Assembly: GCA_964492425.1 (NCBI GenBank)
Contig: CAZBKB010000003.1
Span: forward strand, 21,620-85,619
From: LBZV01 sp000993855
GTDB lineage: Bacteria; Patescibacteriota; Microgenomatia; Curtissbacterales; GWA2-41-24
Reading direction: 5' to 3'
Length of the DNA stretch: 64,000 nt
This document shows positions 17,807 to 25,789 of the stretch, one piece after another (positions within the stretch are counted from its first letter, which is position 1; each line of letters starts with the position of its first letter). The translations under genes and the position numbers were made by a program. The notes beneath the pieces were generated by a model. It was not told the DNA's origin, did no database searches, and saw nothing but the letters and a program-made list of their open reading frames with translations.

Positions 17807-19348
17807 CTAATTATTTAATGGCGAGAGCTCATAGGTACAAAAACGTGGTTCAGCGATATATACTCGGTTTCCTACAACCTCAAAAATGACATAAGGTTCA
17901 GCGGCACCTGTATAAAGATCAAATCTTTTAAAACCTAACCTTCGTCCGTGGGCGTCTGTCCAGTTATGGACAAAACCTACAAGAATTTTAAACCTTTCTC
18001 TCTGATAACCTTGTTGGTAATTTAGGTACATCTCCCTGGTCAATCGCTTTGGGACACCACCGGGGATGGGCCAATTGACGTTAACATCATACGTTTGCCC
18101 TTCATCCATTTCCAAACTGCATCGCTGAAGGATTCTTAAGTCAGCCTTATGGCTGTAAAGCCCAACTTCGTTAAATCGACCAAATTCCAGATTTTCAGGA
18201 ACCTGCATGTTATACGCCGCTTCAAGATCAGCGGGAGTACCGGATAAAAGGTGATTTATAAATTCCCAAGCCATATTGTAACTTTCCTCCTCGGCAAGCC
18301 TTGCCCATGCTTCACGCTGCGACGGATTGTATGGGTCGAGTCCCCGAATCCGGTCAACTGCTCCCCCGGGTGGTGAAGTAAGACCAGATTCCCATGGCGG
18401 CGAGACAGGGTCAACGGTAATTGGCCCCAAGGTTGGCACCGGAGCCATTGTCGGCCTCATTTCAACTGTCGGCGCAAGCTCGGCATCGGAATTACTCCAG
18501 CGGATATCATTTCTTATTATCCCGCCACATAATTTGATCGACTCCTCACCCGGTCCGCATCGTCGTCTGTCTGCAGTCCTTGCATCATCCTGGTCCTGAT
18601 ACATAATTCCCTTATAATCAGTCCCCGCTCCTTCTATAGTCCACCCCGACATAACAATCCTATCTATCTCAATGGGCTTTCCGTTAAGTTCTCCGTAAAA
18701 ATGCAGATGCTGGCCTTCTGTAGTACCCCCGGGAGGCGATTCACACGAAACATAACCAAGAGCATCTCCCTGCTCCACATACTGTCCTATTTCAACCAAT
18801 ATATTATCAAGGTGCATATAACCCGAAGTAAATTCCTCCCCATGGTCAATTTCGACAACACTGTGGAACTTATCAGCTGTATCATTTTCATTGCCAACAG
18901 CAGTCACTTCCCCGTTTGCAATGGCCCGAACAGTTTTTTCCATGTAAGGATTACTCCCAGGACAAGCCCGCCGCACTCCAGCTGGTGTTACGTCAATTGC
19001 ATACTTTACACCATTTGATAATGCGTCACTATGCGGGCCGCCTGTATACCACCACGTTTCATACGGACTAAACGGCAATATCAAGCTATATTTCAACCTC
19101 CCTTGAAGGTCAGATGTCTTCGGGGTATCCTCTTCCCCGCATACGGCACCGCCGTATACGGCAGCAGCTACTGCCATAGCAGTTGGAGTAATGTAGCGGG
19201 CAAGTTTCTTTGGTAAATATTTTGTAATATCAGGAAAATTTAACTTTCCGGGGCGATTTACAGCCTGTTCCGCTGCAACAGCCAAACCAACATTAGCGTC
19301 AATGTTGCCTCTCAAATCTTCATGAGGAAAAATTCCATCCTCTTTCAT
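17807..19348 (-). CDS. M23-family peptidoglycan peptidase-like protein
   Basis: 513 residues. A hydrophobic segment (about 50-68) suggests membrane anchoring. The LytM/M23 zinc peptidase domain follows: GGPHSDAL leading into YAIDV (first His and Asp), SGYMHLDN, and the HxH motif GQHLHF. All zinc ligands appear present, so it may cleave peptide cross-links in the wall. The C-terminal 250 residues, with a Pro/Thr linker and an unrecognised alpha/beta domain, are unique. I use ATG 19348 because TATATA (19359-19364) would put the transcript start just ahead of it; a TTG lies two codons upstream. Confidence 0.85.
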   Translation of the reverse strand: MKEDGIFPHEDLRGNIDANVGLAVAAEQAVNRPGKLNFPDITKYLPKKLARYITPTAMAVAAAVYGGAVCGEEDTPKTSDLQGRLKYSLILPFSPYETWWYTGGPHSDALSNGVKYAIDVTPAGVRRACPGSNPYMEKTVRAIANGEVTAVGNENDTADKFHSVVEIDHGEEFTSGYMHLDNILVEIGQYVEQGDALGYVSCESPPGGTTEGQHLHFYGELNGKPIEIDRIVMSGWTIEGAGTDYKGIMYQDQDDARTADRRRCGPGEESIKLCGGIIRNDIRWSNSDAELAPTVEMRPTMAPVPTLGPITVDPVSPPWESGLTSPPGGAVDRIRGLDPYNPSQREAWARLAEEESYNMAWEFINHLLSGTPADLEAAYNMQVPENLEFGRFNEVGLYSHKADLRILQRCSLEMDEGQTYDVNVNWPIPGGVPKRLTREMYLNYQQGYQRERFKILVGFVHNWTDAHGRRLGFKRFDLYTGAAEPYVIFEVVGNRVYIAEPRFCTYELSPLNN

Positions 19349-19358
19349 ACGCAAATTT

Positions 19359-19387
19359 TATATAAACCGAAAGGCTTCTCTTGTCAA
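19359..19387 (-). promoter_or_regulatory. Promoter of the M23 peptidase gene
   Basis: On the - strand TTGACA (19382-19387), 17-bp spacer, TATATA (19359-19364). The predicted transcript begins about 4 nt before ATG 19348. Confidence 0.7.
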
Positions 19388-19620
19388 CGAGGGAATGGGT
19401 CATAAACTGCCCGCAAACTTGTCACACAAAGATTCATCGTGGTGGAAGCTTATGCGACATAAGGTTCAGGCTTTACCTCATTTCGGTTATACGAATCTAC
19501 AAATCTATTCTACCCGACTACCGACCTTATTGGCCCATCGACCATACCGACCACCACATTACAAATCAAAATATATCAAACAGTTATTTTTATATATCCT
19601 TTATGTTCTATTTTTTGTCT

Positions 19621-19648
19621 TTGACTTTTCCCCCCACTCTGTTAAAAT
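19621..19648 (+). promoter_or_regulatory. Promoter of the PEGA-domain gene
   Basis: TTGACT (19621-19626), 16-bp spacer, TAAAAT (19643-19648). The predicted transcript start is about 14 nt before ATG 19669, which rules out an upstream translation start. Confidence 0.65.
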
Positions 19649-19668
19649 TCTCACAACAGAGCCAGTTT

Positions 19669-20880
19669 ATGAAAAAATTGGGACAATACAGAGTCGCTTA
19701 TTCAATAATAGTCTTAGCCACAGTCGCCATCCTTGCAACTATTGCCATATTTTACGCAAGGGGTTTTAAACCAAACCTCCAAAATGGCACAATAGACAGA
19801 ACCGGGCTCATAGTCGCCAACTCCACACCTACCGGTGCAAACGTTTACATAGACGGACGTCTAGCCTCTGCAACTAATACGACTATAACTTACTTAGAAC
19901 CTAAAACCTATCAGATCAGGATCGAAAAAGACGGTTATTCACCCTGGGAAAAAAGCGTCGAAATCAAAGAGGACCTGGCAACAGAAATCCATGCCCTTCT
20001 CTTCCCGCTAGCGCCCGAAATAAAACCGTTAACCATCACTGGCGCAGTAAACCCCACTCTTTCCCCGGACGGCACTGAAATCGCCTATGGCGTCTCGGGA
20101 GAAAAAGGCGGGATTTGGATATTACCAATGGAATCCAGTCCATTCTCGTTTCGCCAAAATGCAAGGCAGGTTGCCAAGAATACAAGCAAGTTTGACTTCT
20201 CAAAAAGCACCTTTATTTGGGATCCAGATTCAAAACAGCTTATCACCCGTTTTGTTGACTCAAGTGGAAATGCAACTGCCAACTTGCTGCTGGACACTGA
20301 ATCGGCAAATCAGGAGCCCAGAGATATCACAGCTTCACTAACTGCAACGCTTGCCAGTTGGCAGCAAATTATAAACGAACGCACCCAAACTGCGACATTA
20401 AATGTCCCAGATGCAGTCAAAAACGCCACAGCATCCGCATCCGTTGCTTCACCATCACCGGCATCAACATCAAAACCGACAGCCAGCCCCGCTCCGAAAG
20501 CAATTGTAAATACATTAGTTCTTAATTATTTCCCAACAGGCATGATACTTTCTCCCAACGAAGAAAAAATTCTATACAAAAATAACGAGGGTAAATACAA
20601 AGTTTACAATTTAAAGGAAGAGAAAGAATTCACCCTGCCGGACTTGCCCCAAATAATTAATATTTCATGGTTTCCTGATTCTGACCACCTGGTAATTGCC
20701 CAAAACGGTTCAATTTCCATAATCGAATCAGACGGTACAAATAACATAACAGTTTATACAGGAAAATTTGAAAACGGTTTTGTATTTGCCCACCCTTCGG
20801 CAACCAGGCTAATAATACTCACAACTCTTACACAGCAGGAAAGTTCCCCCGCTAACCTCTATTCAATAAACCTTAGATAG
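19669..20880 (+). CDS. Membrane-anchored PEGA-domain/beta-propeller protein
   Basis: 403 residues. An N-terminal membrane helix (about 10-30) is followed by a PEGA domain (about 45-100: STPTGANVYIDGRL, then YQIRIEKDGYSPWEKSVEI) and WD40/TolB-like propeller strands (LSPDGTEIAYGVSG, then GIWILPM; SPNEEKILYKNNEGKYKVYN; SWFPDSDHLVI). A Ser/Pro/Ala linker near residue 265 splits the propeller part. PEGA domains are found on surface proteins and are thought to bind or pack against wall components; a specific function is unknown. The ATG is preferred over a TTG 96 codons upstream because the promoter lies between them. Confidence 0.8.
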   Translation: MKKLGQYRVAYSIIVLATVAILATIAIFYARGFKPNLQNGTIDRTGLIVANSTPTGANVYIDGRLASATNTTITYLEPKTYQIRIEKDGYSPWEKSVEIKEDLATEIHALLFPLAPEIKPLTITGAVNPTLSPDGTEIAYGVSGEKGGIWILPMESSPFSFRQNARQVAKNTSKFDFSKSTFIWDPDSKQLITRFVDSSGNATANLLLDTESANQEPRDITASLTATLASWQQIINERTQTATLNVPDAVKNATASASVASPSPASTSKPTASPAPKAIVNTLVLNYFPTGMILSPNEEKILYKNNEGKYKVYNLKEEKEFTLPDLPQIINISWFPDSDHLVIAQNGSISIIESDGTNNITVYTGKFENGFVFAHPSATRLIILTTLTQQESSPANLYSINLR

Positions 20881-20892
20881 TTCGTAGACAGG

Positions 20893-21576
20893 CTATTCAC
20901 CCCCCACTGCACTTGCCGGTTTTGCGATAACCAACAGCCTTTTCCAGGTTGTTCCCGGTGGATAACATGTTTGCAATACCAGAATTTGCTCTTGTGTCAC
21001 AAGCGTAAAATAACTGACATCCTCCGGTTCAGTTATCTTTTTTTCCGTAACTTTATAGTTAAACCTCTTGTTATTAAAAAACACTACAACATCATCCCCC
21101 GCCACTAAATCATTCAAAAGATAAAAAATCGCATTATACCTGGGAACGTTAAATATCGTATCTGTTGAATGAGCAAATAAGTATGTAACACCCGCCTGCC
21201 CCGGGAAAGACGTACCTAAGGCGTGTGCCACACCGCGCTTGAGAGCTTCATTATAAACTGCTTTATTAGAAGCATCTACATTGGGAATAACAGGTGCATC
21301 TGCTCCAATCTTTTCAACGATTATCGAAAAATTCGGGTCTTTTGGCACCAATAATTTTACATTCTCATCTTCTCTACCCAACAAAGATCCGAACGACCGG
21401 CCACCACCCGAAGCCGACTGTGCCACTTCAAACTTTTTACCAGAAATACCGTCAATAGCATGACCAATATACGCACCCATAACCGGCCAAAAAGTAAAAC
21501 CTATGGCAACAAAAGCGCCAATAACTAAAAAGTTTCCGATGGTCCTGACCAAAAGGACTTTTTTGTCAATTCGCAT
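20893..21576 (-). CDS. Sortase
   Basis: 227-residue membrane-anchored sortase (transpeptidase that joins surface proteins to the wall or to each other). An N-terminal helix (about 10-32) precedes the sortase beta-barrel; the catalytic His is in LFAHSTD, the Cys in VLQTCYPPG, and an Arg follows in TTWKRLLVIA. It is encoded away from any substrate, opposite to and 12 bp from the PEGA gene. A second sortase lies at 51013. Candidate substrates are the QPDTG protein at 28839 and the LAATG protein at 51561; which enzyme serves which is unknown. Confidence 0.9.
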   Translation of the reverse strand: MRIDKKVLLVRTIGNFLVIGAFVAIGFTFWPVMGAYIGHAIDGISGKKFEVAQSASGGGRSFGSLLGREDENVKLLVPKDPNFSIIVEKIGADAPVIPNVDASNKAVYNEALKRGVAHALGTSFPGQAGVTYLFAHSTDTIFNVPRYNAIFYLLNDLVAGDDVVVFFNNKRFNYKVTEKKITEPEDVSYFTLVTQEQILVLQTCYPPGTTWKRLLVIAKPASAVGGE

Positions 21577-21634
21577 AGGGATATAGATTATTATAGAAGG
21601 TGAGCGTTAAATTTAAAAACCGACACATAGCAGG

Positions 21635-21663
21635 TTGTGCGAAGCGCAAGGCTGATATATAAT
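21635..21663 (+). promoter_or_regulatory. Promoter of tRNA-Arg
   Basis: TTGTGC (21635-21640), 17-bp spacer, perfect TATAAT (21658-21663). The tRNA begins 10 bp later. Confidence 0.65.
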
Positions 21664-21673
21664 CTGGCAACAT

Positions 21674-21747
21674 GCGCCCGTAGTTCAACTGGATAGAACA
21701 GTCGCGTCCTAAGCGATCGGTTACAGGTTCAAGTCCTGTCGGGCGTA
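21674..21747 (+). tRNA. tRNA-Arg(CCU)
   Basis: Cloverleaf of 74 nt. The acceptor pairs GCGCCCG (21674-21680) with CGGGCGT (one G-U pair) and leaves discriminator A. The anticodon loop is GTCCTAA with anticodon CCT, closed by a five-pair stem. The T arm has ACAGG/CCTGT around TTCAAGT. CCA is not encoded. It reads AGG codons. Confidence 0.95.
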
Positions 21748-21850
21748 CAAATTATAATAAAAGGAGTTCGCTTCCAGGTAAAGCGAAGACTCTCGAAAGC
21801 AGCTCCATCCTAAATTACATAGGCGATAATTCAGTAGAGCCAGTAGTCAA

Positions 21851-22258
21851 TTAACAGCCGGAAGTACGGGTATACTTTTGATCTAACTCGATTTGAGATA
21901 CAGACATATAGATTATCTTTAAGCTGCAAAGCGATTCCAAACTCAGCGTGTTTTTAAGCGAAAGCTGTGCAGCCAATTTATTGTCGATATAAACAGGCAG
22001 CGTCGAGCCCTCTACAAAAACGTAATACAAATTAGAATCGCTTGCATAAGTAATTTTGTAGCTGTCTGTCACCAGGGGGAAATTGGCTGTATTCACAACA
22101 ACTTTATCCTTAAAAAAAGGCTTAAAAGTTACGCTAAGGCTCGCCTTATTAAGCGAATTTGGATAATAAATGAGAGTAAAATAAACAAGAACAGCAAAAA
22201 AAACCAGAATTAGCCCCTGGAATGCTACCATCATTGGCTTGTGAATACCCTCTTCCAA
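21851..22258 (-). CDS. Single-pass membrane protein of unknown function
   Basis: 135 residues from TTG 22258, which has AAGGGGG 7 nt upstream; a TTG at 22282 would add eight residues without such a site. One membrane helix (about 8-32) is followed by a small extracellular domain with hydrophobic strands. I do not recognise it. The start lies one base after the stop of the 57-residue gene upstream, whose last codons carry the ribosome binding site, so the two are translationally coupled and probably form a membrane pair. Confidence 0.65.
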   Translation of the reverse strand: MEEGIHKPMMVAFQGLILVFFAVLVYFTLIYYPNSLNKASLSVTFKPFFKDKVVVNTANFPLVTDSYKITYASDSNLYYVFVEGSTLPVYIDNKLAAQLSLKNTLSLESLCSLKIIYMSVSQIELDQKYTRTSGC

Positions 22259-22259
22259 C

Positions 22260-22433
22260 TTAATACCCCCTTGAAACCGCAAACTGATGAAGAGATAGCA
22301 AAAGCGCGATAAACGTAAAAACTAAAATAGCCAAAGAAACGACAGGATCCAAAAGGAAACCGGTAAATGAATTGTCCCGACCAAAATGCCTCCTCCCAGG
22401 CTCCTGGAAACTGCGGCTTTTTTTCTTTTTCAT
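22260..22433 (-). CDS. 57-residue membrane protein (short gene)
   Basis: A short frame: MKKKKSRSFQEPGRRHF, then DNSFTGF, and one membrane helix (about 29-48) ending FAVSRGY. Support comes from context: a good promoter (22452-22479) ends about 18 bp before the ATG, and the gene's last codons hold the Shine-Dalgarno sequence of the next gene. No family recognised. The basic N-terminus in front of a single helix fits a cytoplasmic-in orientation. Confidence 0.6.
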   Translation of the reverse strand: MKKKKSRSFQEPGRRHFGRDNSFTGFLLDPVVSLAILVFTFIALLLSLHQFAVSRGY

Positions 22434-22451
22434 GGGCAGGCTTAATTTAAG

Positions 22452-22479
22452 CTTATAACTTTAGCTTTACCCGTGTCAA
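22452..22479 (-). promoter_or_regulatory. Promoter of the two-gene membrane-protein operon
   Basis: On the - strand TTGACA (22474-22479), 16-bp spacer, TATAAG (22452-22457). Confidence 0.65.
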
Positions 22480-22543
22480 ACACAATACATCGTTACACAT
22501 AGTTACATTGTTATATTGATATATTGGTTCTATAAAAAAGTTC

Positions 22544-22590
22544 TTAGACAATCTAACCATCTATCCAACTATCTAACTAACTAACTAATA
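22544..22590. repeat. 8-nt periodic array (CTATCTAA type)
   Basis: On +, successive octamers resembling CTATCTAA/CTAACTAA occupy this stretch just downstream of tRNA-Pro. A similar octamer array, in opposite orientation, lies at 27811-27842. Confidence 0.5.
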
Positions 22591-22593
22591 AAG

Positions 22594-22665
22594 TCGGGGT
22601 GCTGGGAATTGAACCCAGTGTCTCTCCGTCCCGAACGAAGCGTGTTACCGATACACTACACCCCG
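22594..22665 (-). tRNA. tRNA-Pro(CGG)
   Basis: Cloverleaf of 72 nt on -. Acceptor CGGGGTG pairs perfectly with CACCCCG and the discriminator is A; C1-G72 is typical of bacterial tRNA-Pro. The anticodon loop is TTCGGGA (anticodon CGG, G37). The T arm has CTGGG/CCCAG around TTCAATT. CCA is not encoded. An extended -10 (TGG then TATAAT) lies at 22693-22700 on -. Confidence 0.94.
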
Positions 22666-22725
22666 CAATAACAATCTAAAATTCCTTAGGGAATTATACC
22701 AACTTTTAAAAATGAAGGGAGTTGA

Positions 22726-24465
22726 TTACAGACAATTAGTACTGACTTGGGCAAGAAGTACAGATACATCCTGCAAGGTAACCGAACCATTAGGTGGACC
22801 CGACCTCCATGGCTGGCCCGGGAATGGACTTGGAGTTCTGTCATACTCTCGACCATCTGCAATACCATTTCCATTAAAATCACTATTGTACCTCATCCCG
22901 ACAGCATTAGGTTGGCCACCATCGACAGTGCCTACGTAATAAAGAGCTGCAAGCACATCACCAAGGGTAACTGCCCGGTTTTTTGGCGAATTTGGGCTGG
23001 AAGCAGATAGATTGGGCACTGGCACATCACCAAAATCCCACGGGTTATTTGGGTCTCTTTGGCCGCCAAGCCTCCAGTTCCCTCCAAGCTCCTTGGCATC
23101 ACTGCAGCCATCACCATCTGTATCTGCCAAAACTGTCGGAGTTGTAAAACTCATAACAGACCCAAGACCAACTCCACCGCCATTGGCGGCAATTGCACAA
23201 TAGTAATATGTGCTTCCAGAGGTCAAACCCGCAATTGGCTGGTTGTACGCAACATCACTTGTCCCCGCACCCAAGAGGCTCACGTCAGTCTTAGTACCGA
23301 AAGTGTCATTGCAATTTTCCCCCGGACTAACTGAATCATATCTAAACCAACCGCCTGTTGCATCGCCATTTGGATTAGCAGTTCCATTTAAAGTTGCAGA
23401 AGTTGAAGTAAGATTTGTCTGAATATTTGTGATAACAGTCGGTGCAGGCTGTGAAAGCGTATCAAAGCTCAAGACGGTGCCGAACCCGTAACCACCCTCG
23501 TTCCTTGCGATCGCACAGTAAAAATATTGGGTGGAAGAGTTTAGGCCATTAACCGCTTTGCTATACGCAACCGCGCTTGTGCCAGCACCCAACGAAGTTA
23601 CCGGACTCGTTGCAGTACCAAACGTGTCGTCGCAAGTACCCGGATCAACAGTGTCATATCTAAACCATCCGTCAGTAGCACTATCATTTGGATTACCACT
23701 GCCGTTCAAAGTTGCCGCAGAAGTTGTAACACCGCTCACAGCAGAAGTTATAACTGTCGGCGGAGCCGCAGCCAGCACATCCGGCTCAAAGTCATAAGTT
23801 GTACCATTAATGGTAAGGTTGTCCACATTACCGTCAAATACCTCTGGGGTTGATCCAGGCCCAATTTCCAACCTGAACCCACCCGTACCATCTGCCCTAT
23901 TAACAATTACTGGCGAAGAAGAAAAAGTGTTTACAAACGCAACATACTCAGAAAGTGTTCCGCCGGTAAATCCGGGGAAAATACTCGAAGTCCAAGCACC
24001 TGATTCAGTATCCCATGTTTGCCATTGACCAGGTTGTTCTGCCCGTGCTTGTTCTTCAGGATCAAAACGAACCACATCAGTACCATAATCAGTCGTCACG
24101 TCTATCAAAACAACCGGATATTTGTTCCCATCCGCAACGCTGGAAGCAAAGGTAGAGTAATCCAAATTGGTTACACTTGAAAGTTGGGTACCTGCAAAAC
24201 TAGTACGGTGTACCGCTATTCTTGAATTACCATGAGTCCCCGTAAACAACCTTACGCTACCAGTACCAAGTGGTGCGATATCCGGACCGGTTACAAACGT
24301 ACCGGATCCATCCGGGCTCTGAACCTGGAATGCCCAACCATTCATATTACCTTGTGAAACGACAGTAGCCGCAAGAACCTGGTTGACAACAAGGGTTAGG
24401 ACTAAGACAACAGAAAGTATAGGCAGTGCGAGAAGCTTAAATATTATATTCGCGTCTTTCTTCAT
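22726..24465 (-). CDS. Secreted protein with FN3-like repeats and a C-terminal dockerin-like domain
   Basis: 579 residues. Signal peptide (about 1-33), an unrecognised beta domain, then two fibronectin-like repeats of about 95 residues with Cys pairs (TSAATLNGSGNPN, DGWFRYDTVDPG, YFYCAIARN; TSATLNGTANPN, GGWFRYDSVSPG, YYYCAIAAN). The last 130 residues are a dockerin/EF-hand-like module: DTDGDGCSD, GGQRDPNNPWDFGDVP, then DFNGNGIADGREYDRTP and a SGPPNGSVTLQDVSVLL helix. The same module closes the protein at 61742. Dockerins bind cohesins, but no cohesin is visible, so the ligand is unknown. The FN3 repeats are close to those at 14505-17411. Confidence 0.85.
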   Translation of the reverse strand: MKKDANIIFKLLALPILSVVLVLTLVVNQVLAATVVSQGNMNGWAFQVQSPDGSGTFVTGPDIAPLGTGSVRLFTGTHGNSRIAVHRTSFAGTQLSSVTNLDYSTFASSVADGNKYPVVLIDVTTDYGTDVVRFDPEEQARAEQPGQWQTWDTESGAWTSSIFPGFTGGTLSEYVAFVNTFSSSPVIVNRADGTGGFRLEIGPGSTPEVFDGNVDNLTINGTTYDFEPDVLAAAPPTVITSAVSGVTTSAATLNGSGNPNDSATDGWFRYDTVDPGTCDDTFGTATSPVTSLGAGTSAVAYSKAVNGLNSSTQYFYCAIARNEGGYGFGTVLSFDTLSQPAPTVITNIQTNLTSTSATLNGTANPNGDATGGWFRYDSVSPGENCNDTFGTKTDVSLLGAGTSDVAYNQPIAGLTSGSTYYYCAIAANGGGVGLGSVMSFTTPTVLADTDGDGCSDAKELGGNWRLGGQRDPNNPWDFGDVPVPNLSASSPNSPKNRAVTLGDVLAALYYVGTVDGGQPNAVGMRYNSDFNGNGIADGREYDRTPSPFPGQPWRSGPPNGSVTLQDVSVLLAQVSTNCL

Positions 24466-24479
24466 TCTACAATCGCGAA

Positions 24480-24508
24480 AGTATATACTAAATCGTCAAA
24501 ATAATCAA
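24480..24508 (-). promoter_or_regulatory. Promoter of the dockerin-like gene
   Basis: On the - strand TTGATT (24503-24508), 17-bp spacer, TATACT (24480-24485). The start codon at 24465 follows about 8 nt after the predicted transcript start. An overlapping TTGACT-17-TAGTAT is an alternative. Confidence 0.55.
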
Positions 24509-24540
24509 GTCAAGACAGTCTAAGTAGATCAAACAATGTC

Positions 24541-24603
24541 GGTTACCGGTGCATGGTTACCAGTCTATGGTTCCTAAGTTTATTGTTTTTGGTTAATGGT
24601 TAA
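24541..24603. repeat. Degenerate 7-nt array (GGTTAAT type)
   Basis: Nine consecutive heptamers: GGTTACC, GGTGCAT, GGTTACC, AGTCTAT, GGTTCCT, AAGTTTA, TTGTTTT, TGGTTAA, TGGTTAA. The period is kept although the words have drifted. It lies just upstream of the pilin gene. Confidence 0.7.
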
Positions 24604-24638
24604 TACGTCTCTTGCCACATACCGTCCGTCGCGCTACT

Positions 24639-25322
24639 ATGGAATTAATGCCCGATATGATCGCAAACAGACTACAGACTACAGACTACAGCAAAAAAAG
24701 GACAGTAGTCGGTAGTCGGTCGACAATCAGCAAACCCGCCTTCACCCTCATCGAACTCCTGGTGGCTTGCCATCCGAAGCTTCAGCGAAGGAAAGCAATT
24801 CCTGGCTTTACTTTGATCGAATTGCTGGTGGTTATCTCAATTATCGCAATTCTTATGGCCGTTGCCACAGTTTCCTACACCAACGCCCAGCAAAAAGGCC
24901 GCGACAATAAACGCAAGGCAGACCTCAAAGCCGTCCAACAAGCACTGGAGATTTACTTCAACCAAAATGGAAAGTACCCAATTGACGGAGGAGCCGGCGG
25001 TGAAATCACCTGCAATGTTACCGGTGACTCCAATCCCCAACCATGGGGCACAGAATTTGATTGTGATGAAAACGGCTCCTCAACTGACCCAACAAAAATA
25101 ACTTATATGAATCCACTGCCCAAAGACCCAGTATTTGTTTCAGGTTCAAGCCAAAACTATTATTATGACCAGACCGGCACAAGTACGTACATCCTCAGTG
25201 CCAGATTAGAAAACACTAAGGATCAGGATTATAGAGGACACCCTACCACAAATACTTCCTGTACACCACAAGGCTGGACAGCAGCCAATCTTGAACGAAA
25301 CTACTGCGTCATCAACCCGTAA
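24639..25322 (+). CDS. Type IV pilin/pseudopilin with duplicated prepilin motif
   Basis: Pilin-like protein of about 227 residues from ATG 24639. The functional prepilin signal is PGFTLIELLVVISIIAILMA (Gly -1, Phe +1, Glu +5), followed by the N-terminal helix (QKGRDNKRKADLKAVQQALE) and a beta-rich globular part with Cys residues. Twenty residues earlier lies a second prepilin core, PAFTLIELLVAC. The two cores differ in DNA only at synonymous sites, and a REP-like hairpin lies between them. The leader before the first core is encoded by 7-nt repeats. Start uncertain: TTG 24612 and ATGs 24639, 24648 and 24657 are in frame. No assembly genes are nearby. Confidence 0.8.
   Translation: MELMPDMIANRLQTTDYSKKRTVVGSRSTISKPAFTLIELLVACHPKLQRRKAIPGFTLIELLVVISIIAILMAVATVSYTNAQQKGRDNKRKADLKAVQQALEIYFNQNGKYPIDGGAGGEITCNVTGDSNPQPWGTEFDCDENGSSTDPTKITYMNPLPKDPVFVSGSSQNYYYDQTGTSTYILSARLENTKDQDYRGHPTTNTSCTPQGWTAANLERNYCVINP
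24671..24718 (+). repeat. Two facing 7-nt arrays (ACTACAG and GTAGTCG)
   Basis: Three exact ACTACAG units (24671-24691) followed after 13 bp by two exact GTAGTCG units (24705-24718). The arrays are partly complementary, so they can form a hairpin. They lie in the leader part of the pilin reading frame. Confidence 0.8.
24766..24800. repeat. REP-like hairpin element inside the pilin gene
   Basis: CATCCGAAGCTTCAGCGAAG and a short continuation resemble the TCCTTCG-TAGCTTTAG-CGAAGGA hairpin family found between genes. It encodes the HPKLQRRKA stretch between the two prepilin motifs. Confidence 0.55.
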
Positions 25323-25341
25323 AATTTTTAACTTTAAACCT

Positions 25342-25375
25342 GTCCGCAATGCTACGCATAGCGTTGCAGGCGGAC
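25342..25375. repeat. Two-tier hairpin after the pilin gene
   Basis: Outer stem GTCCGC (25342-25347) with GCGGAC (25370-25375); inner 7-bp stem 25348-25354 with 25359-25365. No T run follows, so it resembles a REP element more than a terminator. Confidence 0.6.
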
Positions 25376-25411
25376 CGTAAACTGTAAACAAGAAACCAGC
25401 GCAGAGCGTTA

Positions 25412-25439
25412 GTTAATGGTTAATGGTTCGTGGTTAATC
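25412..25439. repeat. 7-nt array (GTTAATG type)
   Basis: Heptamers GTTAATG, GTTAATG, GTTCGTG, GTTAATC in perfect phase, between the pilin gene and the DUF433 gene. Confidence 0.8.
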
Positions 25440-25508
25440 AGGGCTTTCTAAAAGCTGGGATAAAAACGATAAAACACAAACGACCTACAAAATTTGAACC
25501 TAATATGT

Positions 25509-25514
25509 TATGAT
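25509..25514 (+). promoter_or_regulatory. Extended -10 promoter of the toxin-antitoxin pair
   Basis: TGT followed by TATGAT (25509-25514) is an extended -10 element that ends 8 bp before ATG 25523. No -35 is recognisable. Confidence 0.45.
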
Positions 25515-25522
25515 GACGGCGT

Positions 25523-25789
25523 ATGACAAACAACGATTTAATAACCCAAGACCCAAAAATCTTAGGCGGTAAACCAATCGTCGCAGGTACAAGGATGTCG
25601 GTTGAAAACATTCTTGAGCTGCTTTCTTCTGGTATGGAAATTAGAGAAATACTCAAAGAATATCCTTTCCTGGGGAAAAAACAGGTGCAGGCTGCAATCG
25701 GCTATGCTGCCAAGCTGATCAACAAAGAAGAGAGTTACGTCTTTCGCAAGCCCTCTACTGTCGCCCATGAAATTTCTGGCCGACGTTAA
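25523..25789 (+). CDS. DUF433-family antitoxin
   Basis: 88 residues of the DUF433 family, usually the antitoxin next to a PIN-like DUF5615 toxin. Hallmarks: LITQDPKILGGKPIVAGTRM at the start (the first half includes the family's GGKPIVAGTR motif), then VENILELLSSGMEIREILKE and KKQVQAAIGYAAKLI, a predicted HTH. It binds and neutralises its toxin and probably represses the operon. The toxin gene begins inside its last codons with a 23-bp overlap, as usual for such pairs. Confidence 0.88.
   Translation: MTNNDLITQDPKILGGKPIVAGTRMSVENILELLSSGMEIREILKEYPFLGKKQVQAAIGYAAKLINKEESYVFRKPSTVAHEISGRR

Larger units (their letters stand above)
19355..19668. other. Divergent intergenic region, 314 bp
   Basis: Lies between the M23 gene (-) and the PEGA gene (+). 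It holds one promoter facing each way (19359-19387 on - and 19621-19648 on +). Open frames that cross it on + start at a TTG inside the - strand promoter and are spurious. Nothing else is seen. Confidence 0.6.

Noticed and set aside
19381..19668. 96-codon N-terminal extension of the PEGA protein
   Set aside because: The promoter (19621-19648) lies inside it, it starts at a TTG within the opposite-strand -35 box, and it has no domain.
22593..22666. tRNA-Pro with acceptor GCGGGGT
   Set aside because: That register leaves mismatches; shifting by one base (CGGGGTG/CACCCCG) pairs fully.
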